NCBI GenBank assembly: GCA_965267535.1
Contig: OZ254082.1
Span: forward strand, 62,001 to 126,000
Length of the DNA: 64,000 nucleotides
Direction: 5' to 3'
Source: CAXBNB01 sp965267535
GTDB taxonomy: Bacteria > Bacteroidota > Bacteroidia > Cytophagales > Cyclobacteriaceae
Numbering within the stretch: position 1 is the stretch's first letter; every line of letters begins with the position of its first letter. This document shows, piece by piece, positions 1-8,737 of this stretch. The position numbers were made by a program, and so were the translations under genes. Below the pieces are notes generated by a model that was given only the letters and a program-made list of their open reading frames with translations, was not told the origin of the DNA and made no database searches.

Positions 1-1182
1 TCTGCCGGTTACGTTGGGGTTGAAAACACGCGACCCCTCTCCCAAATCCATCAGCCCTACGATATTGCGGAGTGTTTGCGTCTCGTTGTTACGGTTTAGG
101 ATGTATACTTCTACACGAGTCACATTGACTCCAGAGGTAACTTGAGGAAGGCGGGAGAGCCACCGTTCGTAGTTGTCGCGAAAGAAATGCCCGAGGAAAA
201 AGTGTTTGTTTTCGTCATAGTCAGACGCTCGCACTTCAAACTCTCTGCCTTGAAAGCCACTTGGAATGTTTAATACTTCGTTTCGCCCCTGTTGGCGTGA
301 TGCTACAGCGGTAACGTATAGTTTGCCAAACTGAAGTTGGGTTTTTAGTCCAAAAAGACTTTGTCCGCCGGTGATAAGGCTGTTAGAAATAGGCATGCTT
401 ACATTTCCAATTTCTATTTTTTTAATGATATCCTCGTCGTATCCGGTGTATTCTACCTTTAGGTTGTTTTGAAAATCAAAGGAATTGTTGTTGTCGAAGT
501 TGGCGATTACCGATAGTTTTTCTCCGATGTTTCCTTTTACATTCATGGAGATTTGTTGGTTGTAGTTGAAGCCGCCGGTTTTTTGTTGCCGGATGGGTAT
601 GGCCGGGTTTTCTACCCTCTGCCATCTGCCTCCAAAATCAAGATTGAGAAATCCGTTGGGTTGAATGTCTACATAGTTTCCTCCAAATATTCGATCAAAT
701 ACCGGACTTACAAACAGTTTGGGTAGCAGGCTTCTGCCGCTTACAGCACTCTCTCCATCCAGCCCCGCAGATTTGTCTTTCCAGTAGGTTTTTAGCATTT
801 GTTGGTTTTGATATTTACCAAATTCGCTAAATGACATTCTACTGGCCGGTCGGTAGTTAAGATCACCTATTTTTTCATAGATGGTATAGTTCATTCCGGT
901 ATCTATCTCTACTTCCAGGCTGTGGTTAGAGGGCTCTTTCAGCAGTAGAGGAGATTTGCTGGGTCTGCTGGTGTATGGGTCGCCAAATCGATCTCTGGGA
1001 ACGTAAGTTGGGCGTTTGCTTGGCGTGTAGGGTTTGTTTTTTACCGAGTCTTGCGCAGTGGTGTCTTGTGATACAGTGTCTTGCTGAAAAGCGAAGCTAC
1101 GAGCAGATGCAGGACTGTAAGCAAGCCAGTTGCCAAAAAGTAAAGCCAGTACGATGATTATGTAGAGTTTGAACCGGATCAA
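1..1182 (-). CDS. sprA: Gliding motility / type IX secretion protein SprA, N-terminal part (gene continues past the left edge)
   Basis: SprA is the very large outer-membrane barrel that forms the translocon of the type IX secretion system. The minus strand from base 1182 to base 1 is open for 394 codons. It starts with a hydrophobic segment (LYIIIVLALLFGNW), then a Ser/Gln/Asp-rich stretch. Next come SprA-like features: IFGGNYVDIQPNG, a long NIGEKLSVIANFDNNNSF segment and KIEIGNVSMPISNSLITGG. The start is taken as TTG at 1182, because an in-frame TAG lies two codons upstream and no ATG is available before the signal sequence. It sits 20 bases after the ruvA stop, matching the common Bacteroidota order malic enzyme-ruvA-sprA. 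The mature protein would be more than 2000 residues, so most of it lies outside. Recognised from memory of the family; sure. Confidence 0.93.
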   Translation of the reverse strand, partial: MIRFKLYIIIVLALLFGNWLAYSPASARSFAFQQDTVSQDTTAQDSVKNKPYTPSKRPTYVPRDRFGDPYTSRPSKSPLLLKEPSNHSLEVEIDTGMNYTIYEKIGDLNYRPASRMSFSEFGKYQNQQMLKTYWKDKSAGLDGESAVSGRSLLPKLFVSPVFDRIFGGNYVDIQPNGFLNLDFGGRWQRVENPAIPIRQQKTGGFNYNQQISMNVKGNIGEKLSVIANFDNNNSFDFQNNLKVEYTGYDEDIIKKIEIGNVSMPISNSLITGGQSLFGLKTQLQFGKLYVTAVASRQQGRNEVLNIPSGFQGREFEVRASDYDENKHFFLGHFFRDNYERWLSRLPQVTSGVNVTRVEVYILNRNNETQTLRNIVGLMDLGEGSRVFNPNVTGR

Positions 1183-1201
1183 GTGCTATCTCGCTTATGG
1201 G

Positions 1202-1795
1202 TCATGCCCTTTTGAGGGCTAATTTAATTAATTCTTCCAGACTAAGGTCGGCATCACTTTCTTTGAGGATGCGGTCGATGGTTTTTTCTGCTGCAGCCTT
1301 GTTGATTCCTAAAGTGGCCAATGCGGATAACGCTTCGTTTTTCACGGTATTGCCCTGTATGAGCGATATGCCTTCTGAGCGCTCGAGTAGTTCTTCCTTA
1401 GCCATTTTGTCTTTTAGTTCCAAAATGATACGCTGGGCGGTTTTCTGACCTATTCCTTTTACTCCGGAAATGGTTTTTGCATCACCATTTACGATAGCCG
1501 AATGAAGCTCCTCTGCTGAAAGGGAAGAAAGCACCATAAGGGCTGTAGATGGCCCTACTCCGGATATGGAAATCAAATCCAGAAAGCGTGTTTTTTCGAA
1601 AGGTTCGTAAAAACCGAAAAGGGTGTGTGCATCTTCCTTGATGTGCAGGTAAGTATGTAGTTTGGTATGGGTAGCTTCTTTGAGGTGACCATAGGTATTG
1701 AGTGATATTTTTACCTCATAACCTATGCCGCCTACCTCGACTATCAAAAAAGTGGGATCTTTTTCTGTGATTTCCCCTTTTAGGTATGTAATCAT
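1202..1795 (-). CDS. ruvA: Holliday junction branch migration protein RuvA
   Basis: RuvA is the DNA-binding subunit that holds a Holliday junction open while RuvB pumps branch migration in recombination repair. The 197-residue length is normal. An N-terminal OB-fold domain (MITYLKGEI, then VEVGGIGYEV) is followed by two helix-hairpin-helix motifs (SISGVGPSTALMVLS and SGVKGIGQKTAQRIILELK). A C-terminal three-helix domain ends in SLEELIKLALKRA. The ATG overlaps the last four bases of the malic enzyme gene, so the two are translationally linked and sprA follows. ruvB and ruvC are not in the window, which is usual for this phylum. Confidence 0.97.
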   Translation of the reverse strand: MITYLKGEITEKDPTFLIVEVGGIGYEVKISLNTYGHLKEATHTKLHTYLHIKEDAHTLFGFYEPFEKTRFLDLISISGVGPSTALMVLSSLSAEELHSAIVNGDAKTISGVKGIGQKTAQRIILELKDKMAKEELLERSEGISLIQGNTVKNEALSALATLGINKAAAEKTIDRILKESDADLSLEELIKLALKRA

Positions 1796-4071
1796 TTATT
1801 TGTTCGGTTTTTGGTGGTTTGAGCATCTACTACAGCTATGGCAGCCATATTGAAAATGTCGCGTGACGAGCTGCCGTTTTGCAGGATGTGTACCGGTTTT
1901 TTCATTCCCATGAGGATAGGGCCTATGGCTTCACTACCTCCTATTTCCATCAGTATGTTGTAGGCTATGTTTGCCGATGACAGGTCAGGGAAAATCAATG
2001 TGTTTACGTTTTCTCCTGCCAGTTCACTAAAAGGATAAGCTTTTTCAAGCAATTTTTTGTTTAAGGCTACATTGGCCTGCATTTCACCATCTATGATTAG
2101 ATCGGGCCATTTTTCTTTGGCTAGTTTTACTGCCTCAGCGGCTTTGGCCGGGAGCGCGCCTTTTTGCGACCCAAAGTTGGAGTAGGACAGCATAGCCATT
2201 TTAGGCTCAAAGTCGAAAAAGCGAACTGCCCGTGCAGACAAACCAATGATATCCACCAGCTGGCTTGCGCTTGGGTCTATATTTACGGTAGTGTCTGCCA
2301 GGAAATAGGTGCCTTTTTTGTTGCGCATGATATACATGCCGGCTACACGTTCTACATTATCTTCAGCGCCGAGTATTTGCAGTGCTGGTCGCAGGCATTT
2401 AGCATAGTTGCTGAGTAGTCCGGAGATGAGGGCATCTGCTTCGCCGGTTTCTACCATCATAGCACCGAAGTAGTTTCTGTCGAGCATGAGAGATTCACCT
2501 TCGTAGAGCGATACTCCTTTGCGCTTTCTTTTTTCGTGCAGTAGCCTGCCGTATTCTTTTCTTTTTTCTTTTTCGTAAAAAGGATCTATGATTTCGCACT
2601 CGCCTATTTCCAGATCATTTTCCTTTATGAGTGCTTCTATTTTCTTGGTATTACCCAGCAGTACGGGTATGCCTATTCCTTCGTCTATGATCATCTGCAC
2701 TGCTGTGAGTATTTTCAGGTTGTCGGCTTCTGCAAATACTATGCGTTTGGGGTCTTTCCTCGCTCTGCTGATGATGCGGGAAATGAGACGTTTTTCTGCT
2801 CCTACTCTTTCTTCCAACTCCACTTTGTACTGCTCCCAATCGTAGATGTCGAGCTGTGCTACTCCAGAATCCATGGCTGCTTTGGCCACTGCCGGGGATA
2901 TGGTGGAGATGAGTCGGGGGTCGAGTGGCTTAGGAATGAGGTATTCTTTACCAAACTTGATGGGTGTATTGCCATAGGCTTTTGTAACCATTTCGGGTAC
3001 GGGTTGTTTGGCCAGCTCTGCCAGTGCATTTACAGCGGCAAGTTTCATTTCTTCGTTGATGGCGGTAGCTCGTACATCCAGCGCACCTCTAAATATGTAT
3101 GGAAAACCCAATACATTGTTTACCTGATTGGGGTGGTCGCTTCTGCCTGTGGCCATTACTACATCGTCGCGAGTGCTCATGGCCAGTTCATAGTCTATCT
3201 CGGGTGTGGGGTTTGCCAGTGCAAATACGATAGGGCGATCGGCCATATCGAGCAGATTTTCTGGACTAAGTACATTTCCCATAGAAAGCCCTAAAAACAC
3301 ATCAGCACCTTTTACAGCTTCATCCAGTGTTGTTATTTGCGTATCGACCGCATATTTGGCTTTCATTTCATTGAGGTCGGTCCTGTCTTTTCGCAATACT
3401 CCCTTGCTATCCAGCATCAGGATGTTGTCCATTTTCACCCCTAGTTTGATAAACAGGTCGGTACAGGATATGGCGGCTCCACCCGCTCCATTGATTACTA
3501 CCCTGATGTCATCGATTTTTTTATCTACTACTATCAGGGCATTGAGTAATGCAGCACTGGATATGATGGCTGTGCCGTGCTGATCGTCGTGCATCACGGG
3601 AATGTTCATCTGCTCCCGTAGTTCTTTTTCTATTTTGAAGCTCTCGGGGGCTTTGATGTCTTCGAGGTTGATCCCTCCAAAAGTGGGCTCCAGCGCTTTT
3701 ACTGTTTTGATGAAATCATCAGCATTTTCCTGTGCTATTTCAATATCAAAAACATCGATTCCGGCAAATTTTTTAAACAAAACACCTTTTCCTTCCATTA
3801 CAGGCTTGGATGCTTCGGGTCCAATATTTCCCAGGCCCAGTACGGCAGTACCATTGGAAATAACGCCTACCAGATTGCCTTTGGCTGTGTAGCGATACAC
3901 ATCGCTGGGGTTGTGATGGATTTCCATACAGGGCTCTGCCACACCGGGAGAATACGCCAACGCAAGATCCATTTGGGTAGAGAGTGGCTTGGTTGGAGAT
4001 ACTTCTATTTTTCCGGGTATGGGGTCAGAATGGAACTTTAGTGCATCTTTTTTCCTGATTTTCAAACTCAT
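1792..4071 (-). CDS. maeB: NADP-dependent malic enzyme with C-terminal phosphotransacetylase-like domain (MaeB type)
   Basis: The enzyme oxidatively decarboxylates malate to pyruvate, making NADPH in the cytoplasm. The protein has 759 residues, the size of the large two-domain MaeB form. Residues about 20-160 are the malic N-terminal domain (AYSPGVAEPC at 39-48, then GLGNIGPEASKPVMEGK), and HDDQHGTA lies at 161-168. The Rossmann NAD(P)-binding part (VVINGAGGAAISC) runs to about residue 410. From about 430 a phosphate acetyltransferase-like domain follows (RIVFAEADN, DALISGLLSNY, then ILQNGSSSRDIFN near the end). In known MaeB proteins this domain is catalytically silent and binds acetyl-CoA as a regulator; that is family knowledge, not visible here. 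It is first in an overlapping unit with ruvA and sprA. Confidence 0.95.
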   Translation of the reverse strand: MSLKIRKKDALKFHSDPIPGKIEVSPTKPLSTQMDLALAYSPGVAEPCMEIHHNPSDVYRYTAKGNLVGVISNGTAVLGLGNIGPEASKPVMEGKGVLFKKFAGIDVFDIEIAQENADDFIKTVKALEPTFGGINLEDIKAPESFKIEKELREQMNIPVMHDDQHGTAIISSAALLNALIVVDKKIDDIRVVINGAGGAAISCTDLFIKLGVKMDNILMLDSKGVLRKDRTDLNEMKAKYAVDTQITTLDEAVKGADVFLGLSMGNVLSPENLLDMADRPIVFALANPTPEIDYELAMSTRDDVVMATGRSDHPNQVNNVLGFPYIFRGALDVRATAINEEMKLAAVNALAELAKQPVPEMVTKAYGNTPIKFGKEYLIPKPLDPRLISTISPAVAKAAMDSGVAQLDIYDWEQYKVELEERVGAEKRLISRIISRARKDPKRIVFAEADNLKILTAVQMIIDEGIGIPVLLGNTKKIEALIKENDLEIGECEIIDPFYEKEKRKEYGRLLHEKRKRKGVSLYEGESLMLDRNYFGAMMVETGEADALISGLLSNYAKCLRPALQILGAEDNVERVAGMYIMRNKKGTYFLADTTVNIDPSASQLVDIIGLSARAVRFFDFEPKMAMLSYSNFGSQKGALPAKAAEAVKLAKEKWPDLIIDGEMQANVALNKKLLEKAYPFSELAGENVNTLIFPDLSSANIAYNILMEIGGSEAIGPILMGMKKPVHILQNGSSSRDIFNMAAIAVVDAQTTKNRTNK

Positions 4072-4140
4072 AGGGCGTGTTTTATCTATTTCTCTTGTTG
4101 AAGAAGGTGTGTAAAAAAACGACTCTTCGATAACATGACA

Positions 4141-4157
4141 GGGTAGAATTGCTACCC
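4141..4157. repeat. Short hairpin in the region upstream of maeB
   Basis: GGGTAG and CTACCC form a perfect six-base-pair stem around AATTG. It sits 70 bases upstream of the maeB start, in the 202-base gap between maeB and the DUF4837 gene. There is no T-run after it on the minus strand, so it is not a convincing terminator for the DUF4837 gene. It could be a leader hairpin or operator, or chance. Confidence 0.3.
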
Positions 4158-4273
4158 CATTTATTGCTAAAATTTCAAACCTTAAAGATGGTTAAATTTT
4201 AGAAAACAAACGCCTAGTACAGAGCTATTTATTTGTCTGAAAAATGCAAAAAAAATGGCTTGAATAGTGTGTG

Positions 4274-5356
4274 TTATTCCAGCTCAACACCGGATTTGAA
4301 TGTAGATAGTATTACTTCAAGTTCGCGCATAAACTCTCGTTTGTCTTGTGAGGGTGCGTAGGCATAGCCTTCTATGTAATACACTCTTTTTTGGGATTCA
4401 TCTACAAAGACATAACTGAGGAAAGCTCCTCCTCCTGATATGTCGCTAAACATCCACAGTCCTCGGGTTTCCTTGGCATACTTACCGTTAAAATTTATTT
4501 CTTTAACCGTATGAGGAACCTTTTGGAGCGTCATGTAGAGGTCGGGTTTTTCTATATCCCGAATATATTTTGTAGTAATGGATTCTCTATAGTCTACCGG
4601 AGACTGAAATGGCTCCTGTGAGGTGTAGGGAGCATGATGCACAAATATGTTTTTCTCGTATTCGGGATCGAGAAAACGAATCCAGACAAAATCTTTTTTG
4701 TTTTGAGCCAGATCATACCCGTAAGGTATGCGCATTGAAAACCCATGGTCTTTTTTGAGCACTTTGGCCATGGCTTTTTCTTCTTTAGCAAAAATGGATT
4801 TGGCTATTCTGCTTTTTTCGATACTTAAAAAGTAATTGCGTAGTTGCTCACGGTTGGCTCTGATGTGCGCAATGAGCTGGTTTTGGTCTTTTCCAAAGAG
4901 GTGAAGAATCTCTTGTCCCCGGGCATACGCATCTCGATTGGTGTAGCGATAGAGCGAGGTGTCGCGTTGTATTTTTTTAAGTGATTCGTCGGTCATGAAG
5001 TTGCGCATGGCATTGCTTTGCCTACCCTTTTTGTCTAGAGTAGTTACAAAAATCATGTTTTTGGCTGCTTTTAGTATGTCATTGAGCTTTAGCGGATTAA
5101 TGACCCTGAGGGTGAAATAAGGCTCGTCTTGAGGAAGGCCCGGTATATAATCGCCAAAGGTTTTTTTGATTTCGGCACCTAGTGTGTCCGACCACAAAGC
5201 AGTATCCATTACTACCAGAATAACTCCATCGGCTCCTCTGGCTATGGGTAAGAAGCTGTTGTTTTTTTCACCTCCTTTTTTGGAAGAACAGTTGAAGAAA
5301 AAAACAGCAGAAAGTATGATCGCTACGAAGTAGAGAAATCTATAGGAGTTCTTCAT
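4274..5356 (-). CDS. DUF4837 family lipoprotein
   Basis: A 360-residue protein of a Bacteroidota family of unknown function. The N-terminus is a lipoprotein signal peptide (hydrophobic IILSAVFFFNCSS, Cys at about residue 24), so the mature protein should be anchored in the envelope. The opening GADGVILVVMDTALW and the later NMIFVTTLDKKG are typical of DUF4837. The rest is mixed alpha/beta without catalytic motifs that I recognise. Charged helical stretches lie around residues 160-200 and an aromatic-rich segment near the C-terminus. It lies between a malic enzyme and a lytic transglycosylase on the same strand, with gaps too large to prove an operon. Role unknown. Confidence 0.85.
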   Translation of the reverse strand: MKNSYRFLYFVAIILSAVFFFNCSSKKGGEKNNSFLPIARGADGVILVVMDTALWSDTLGAEIKKTFGDYIPGLPQDEPYFTLRVINPLKLNDILKAAKNMIFVTTLDKKGRQSNAMRNFMTDESLKKIQRDTSLYRYTNRDAYARGQEILHLFGKDQNQLIAHIRANREQLRNYFLSIEKSRIAKSIFAKEEKAMAKVLKKDHGFSMRIPYGYDLAQNKKDFVWIRFLDPEYEKNIFVHHAPYTSQEPFQSPVDYRESITTKYIRDIEKPDLYMTLQKVPHTVKEINFNGKYAKETRGLWMFSDISGGGAFLSYVFVDESQKRVYYIEGYAYAPSQDKREFMRELEVILSTFKSGVELE

Positions 5357-5424
5357 GGTTTAGTTTTGTCGTTTAGCACTGTAAAGATTGAGTATTACAC
5401 GTTAATCCCCAAACGGAGAAAAAG

Positions 5425-6897
5425 TCACAACCTAATTTTTAATTTTTGGCCAGGGCTAATTCTACTACTGGTCAGGTTGTTGAGTTTTTTTAATTTGTCG
5501 ATACTCAAACCATCAAATTTTTTTGAAATGCTCCAAAGAGAATCGCCGTATTTTACCATGTAGAAATTTCCTGTGGTAGTAGTTTCTTCTTTTGCTACAG
5601 TGTTTTTGGGAGTAGTACTGGGTAGGTTTTGTACCAAATAGCTGTCTTTGGTGTTGCTATTGTAGTAGGGCATTACCCAGATGTTGAGGCGCTGGCCTAC
5701 CCGTATCATGCTACCCGATATATTGTTCCATTTTCTCAGGTCTGAAACCCGCACATGATATCTGCTGGCTATAGATCCGAGTACATCGCCACTTCTTACC
5801 CTGTATACCTGCTTCACTCTCCCATAAGTGCTGCCCGGAGTATTGCGCGCCAGGTATTCGAGTTCTTTTTTGCCAACTTTGGATGCCGTGTCCAGCAAAG
5901 CTACTCTTGTAGTGTCTATGTGGGGTTTGAGATCGGCAGGTACTTTAAAGGGGTATTTTTTCGTGCCTTCCGGTATGGCTCCTCGTATAATCTGGGGATT
6001 TAAATGAATAAGATCTTCCACACACAAATTGAGCTGATTGGCAAATGTTTCCATATGGAAGTAGTCGTCTACATGAATGGTATCATACTCTATGGCATAT
6101 TCCATGTCCAGTTCGTGTTCCACAAAATTATGATCTTCGAGATGGCTAAGTGTGTAGAGTATGGCTACAAACTGAGGTACATAAGAGCGTGTTTCTCGCG
6201 GCAGGTAGCGGTATATTTCCCAAAAGGATTTTTTATAACCCGACCTGCGGATAGCACGGCGAACGTTTCCTGGCCCGGTGTTGTATGCTGCCAGAGCAAG
6301 TTCCCAGTCGTCAAATATGTTGTATAGCGACTTTAAATATTTGCAGGCTGCTTCCGTAGCTTTATAGGGGTTCATGCGCTCGTCTATGTACCAGTTTTGG
6401 TGCAGGCGATACATTTTTCCTGTAGATGGCATAAACTGCCAAAGCCCTCCGGCACCTACTCTGGAAATGGCATTTACCCGTAATCCAGACTCGACAATGG
6501 AGAGGTATTTGAGCTCATCGGGCATATTGTGTTTTGCCAGAATTTCTTCAAATATGGGGAAAAAACGATCTCGTCGTTGAATGACTCCCTTGGTATACTC
6601 TCGGTTTTTGATAGTGAAATAATCTATAAAAGCCCTCACCTTGTCGTTGAAGTGCAACGGTACATCTTTTTCCAGACAGGTAAGCCTATCGGCAATAAGG
6701 TCGTATGGAGTGTCTACCAGTGGCTCCTCATAGATGGGACCTTCGTCTTGTGCAAAGGATGTAGATGTCACCAGTGCTATGAGTAACGTAGCAAAACCGG
6801 CCAGCCGTATAGTCTCATTAGTATGATGAGAAATGGCTTTCAATAGAGAAAAAAGTGTATGGGGAGTCATTTGAAATGCACTCATAAACATAACCAC
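5425..6897 (-). CDS. Membrane-associated lytic transglycosylase with two LysM domains (MltD type)
   Basis: This periplasmic enzyme cleaves peptidoglycan glycan strands, leaving 1,6-anhydromuramic ends. An N-terminal hydrophobic signal segment ends at SFAQDEG. A GH23 transglycosylase domain follows (residues about 110-240) with LKYLSIVESGLRVNAIS, where the Glu of VESG is the expected catalytic acid. GAGGLWQFMPSTG, AAYNTGPGNV and YVPQFVAI are the other family motifs. Two LysM peptidoglycan-binding repeats lie at the C-terminus (VRSGDVLGSIASRYHV and VKYGDSLWSISKKFDG). Several Met codons lie in the first ten positions, so the true start could be 12 to 27 bases inside. It is probably transcribed from the promoter at 6919-6949. 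Confidence 0.92.
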   Translation of the reverse strand: MVMFMSAFQMTPHTLFSLLKAISHHTNETIRLAGFATLLIALVTSTSFAQDEGPIYEEPLVDTPYDLIADRLTCLEKDVPLHFNDKVRAFIDYFTIKNREYTKGVIQRRDRFFPIFEEILAKHNMPDELKYLSIVESGLRVNAISRVGAGGLWQFMPSTGKMYRLHQNWYIDERMNPYKATEAACKYLKSLYNIFDDWELALAAYNTGPGNVRRAIRRSGYKKSFWEIYRYLPRETRSYVPQFVAILYTLSHLEDHNFVEHELDMEYAIEYDTIHVDDYFHMETFANQLNLCVEDLIHLNPQIIRGAIPEGTKKYPFKVPADLKPHIDTTRVALLDTASKVGKKELEYLARNTPGSTYGRVKQVYRVRSGDVLGSIASRYHVRVSDLRKWNNISGSMIRVGQRLNIWVMPYYNSNTKDSYLVQNLPSTTPKNTVAKEETTTTGNFYMVKYGDSLWSISKKFDGLSIDKLKKLNNLTSSRISPGQKLKIRL

Positions 6898-6918
6898 AAT
6901 TAAATATACCTGAGAGGA

Positions 6919-6949
6919 TAAAGTTACAAAAAGCAGCTGATCGAGCCAA
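6919..6949 (-). promoter_or_regulatory. Bacteroidota-type promoter for the lytic transglycosylase gene
   Basis: Read on the minus strand there is TTG, 20 bases, then TAACTTTA, which differs at one base from the phylum's -7 consensus TAnnTTTG and has spacing in the normal 17-23 range. It lies 22 bases upstream of the first possible start codon. Sequence match only. Confidence 0.5.
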
Positions 6950-7090
6950 CACTTTTCTCTTAATACAGGAAAGTATATGTGTATGCCAAAGCGAAATTCA
7001 CAGTCCGGTTATGGACGGTGCTTGCCCTCAGCATACAAGTATAAGTAAGAGAAATAATGCCGGATTGTGGTGGTTTTCAGAAAATTAAGT

Positions 7091-7121
7091 AGGTCAGTTT
7101 TGTCTTACGCAAAGCTGACCT
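7091..7121 (-). terminator. Hairpin just after tatA, possible weak terminator
   Basis: AGGTCAG (7091-7097) pairs with CTGACCT (7115-7121), and the stem can be lengthened inward by TTTG/CAAA with a bulge. It starts 10 bases after the tatA stop on the minus strand. The bases that follow are only loosely T-rich (ACTTAATTTT), so it may end transcription weakly or protect the 3' end. Confidence 0.4.
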
Positions 7122-7131
7122 TTGAAATACT

Positions 7132-7338
7132 TTACGACTTCTTAGGGTCTTCTTTTAACCCTTCGTCAATTTCATTCTTTATGTCCTTAGTGGCATCTTT
7201 AAATTCTCTTATTCCTTTTCCAAGACCTTTTGCCAGTTCAGGAATTTTCTTAGCCCCAAAAAGGAGGATAATCACTAATACGATGATTACCAGCTCCCAA
7301 CCTCCCGGCATACCAATTGCTAATATTGAATCTAACAT
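7132..7338 (-). CDS. tatA: Sec-independent twin-arginine translocase subunit TatA
   Basis: TatA forms the protein-conducting part of the Tat pathway, which exports folded proteins across the inner membrane. The 68-residue product has a short periplasmic N-terminus, then one membrane helix (ELVIIVLVIILLF). The family hinge GAKKIPELAKGLGKG and an amphipathic, charged tail (FKDATKDIKNEIDEGLKED) follow. The frame is open 13 codons further upstream, but that earlier Met would lie inside the promoter -7 box at 7375-7382. The ATG at 7338 (MLDSILAIGMPG) is therefore chosen. No tatC is next to it; in this phylum the subunits are often scattered. Confidence 0.95.
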   Translation of the reverse strand: MLDSILAIGMPGGWELVIIVLVIILLFGAKKIPELAKGLGKGIREFKDATKDIKNEIDEGLKEDPKKS

Positions 7339-7374
7339 GATGAAGTGTGTTTTGTCTAATTTTATAATTCGATA

Positions 7375-7382
7375 CAAAGATA
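7375..7382 (-). promoter_or_regulatory. -7 promoter element for tatA
   Basis: TATCTTTG on the minus strand is an exact TAnnTTTG match, 36 bases from the tatA ATG. No TTG is found at the usual -33 distance, so only half of the promoter is supported. It argues against the longer open frame for tatA. Confidence 0.45.
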
Positions 7383-7672
7383 AGCGAAAATATAGATCAT
7401 TTACTCGCTGTTTATCAAACCTTTTGATTCCCTTAGCTTAAAATTGATGTATAAAAGCCGTATTGGTGCCTGTCAACAACTATGAAGCGCAGGTTTGATA
7501 GCTACCGTTTTACACAAACAATGCCAAAAATGAATATGTAGACTATAGTGACGGACTCTGACATAAAGTGAAGTGAGCCGGCGGGTTTTAAACTCTACTG
7601 AAAAACAAAGAAAAGCGCCATATTTTTTCTAATTTAGGCTTTTACTAATCACACACATACTTACTTATTACT

Positions 7673-8689
7673 ATGAATCACTCTTTTAAGGCTGTAGCGA
7701 TTCTGGCCATAATGGCAGGATTGTTATGTTCATCTTTCTTACATCGGCATGGTAAAACAACAGATGCAGCGTTACGCTTTATAAATGAACTGTCTGCGGA
7801 GCAAAAAAAACAAGCCATGTTTGATTTTGCTGATGCCGAGCGTACAACATGGACGTTTTTACCGGCACAAAACAGACGGGGGCTTCCACTAAAGCAGATT
7901 GACGAGCGTCAGGAAAGGCTTCTTTTTGAATTTCTGGGTTTGCACCTGAGTGAAATGGGCTATAAAAAAACGAAGGACATCATAGCACTGGAGCAGGTGC
8001 TCTTTGAGTTGGAAGGCCACAAAAAACGAGATAAGGAACTGTATTTCATTTGTTTTTTTGGCGATCCAGCAAAGGACAAAACCTGGGGTTGGAGCTTTGA
8101 AGGACACCACATTTCCCTGAACTTTACGATAGTAGACGGACATATTTCTACTACACCCCGGTTTTTGGGGTCCAACCCCGCAGAGGTAAAGCAAGGTCGA
8201 CACAAAGGGCTAAGAGTATTGAAGGACGAAGAAGATTTGGGTTTGAAACTGATCCAGTCGATGAATGAAAAACAGCAAAGTAAGGCGATTGTAAGCGACA
8301 AAACCTATGGGGAAATTGTGACAGCCATGGCTTCAAAGGTGGATCACCTTGGGGATAAGGGTTTGCCGGTTTCGAAGTTTTCTCCGGACCAAAAAAAGCT
8401 CCTGCAAAAGTTGCTCGATGTATATATCTACTACATGGCTGAGGACCTAGCTCAAAAACGAAGTAAACAAATAAACGAAGCAGGCATAGACAACCTGATA
8501 TTTGCATGGGCAGGTGCTACTACAAGGGGCAAGGCGCATTATTACCGGATTCAGGGTAAAACATTTTTGATAGAGTTTGATAATTCGCAAAACAATGCAA
8601 ACCATATCCATACGGTGTGGCGCGATTTTGATGGTGATTTCGGTAGAGACCTGATCAAAGAGCATTATCAAACCGCCGATCATCATTGA
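7673..8689 (+). CDS. DUF3500 family secreted protein
   Basis: A 338-residue protein with an N-terminal signal or anchor segment (AVAILAIMAGLLCSSFL) that contains a Cys, so lipidation is possible. The body matches the DUF3500 family: RTTWTFLPAQNRRGLPL, later FICFFGDPAKDKTWGWSFEGHH with the GxxWGWxxxGHH core, and HYYRIQGKTFLIEFDNSQNNANHIH near the end (part given as HIHTVWRDFDGDFG). The many His and acidic residues suggest metal binding, but no activity is established for the family that I can name. It stands alone, 34 bases before an EamA transporter on the same strand, and could be co-transcribed with it. Confidence 0.85.
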   Translation: MNHSFKAVAILAIMAGLLCSSFLHRHGKTTDAALRFINELSAEQKKQAMFDFADAERTTWTFLPAQNRRGLPLKQIDERQERLLFEFLGLHLSEMGYKKTKDIIALEQVLFELEGHKKRDKELYFICFFGDPAKDKTWGWSFEGHHISLNFTIVDGHISTTPRFLGSNPAEVKQGRHKGLRVLKDEEDLGLKLIQSMNEKQQSKAIVSDKTYGEIVTAMASKVDHLGDKGLPVSKFSPDQKKLLQKLLDVYIYYMAEDLAQKRSKQINEAGIDNLIFAWAGATTRGKAHYYRIQGKTFLIEFDNSQNNANHIHTVWRDFDGDFGRDLIKEHYQTADHH

Positions 8690-8737
8690 TAACAGTACTT
8701 TAATAAAACAGGGGAAGGACAGTTGGGCAAAGTAAAC

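Noticed and set aside
3206..3892. Two open frames (3206-3583 and 3602-3892) antisense to the malic enzyme
   Set aside because: The malic enzyme motifs are continuous through this stretch, and the antisense products are Ser/Ile-rich without signals.
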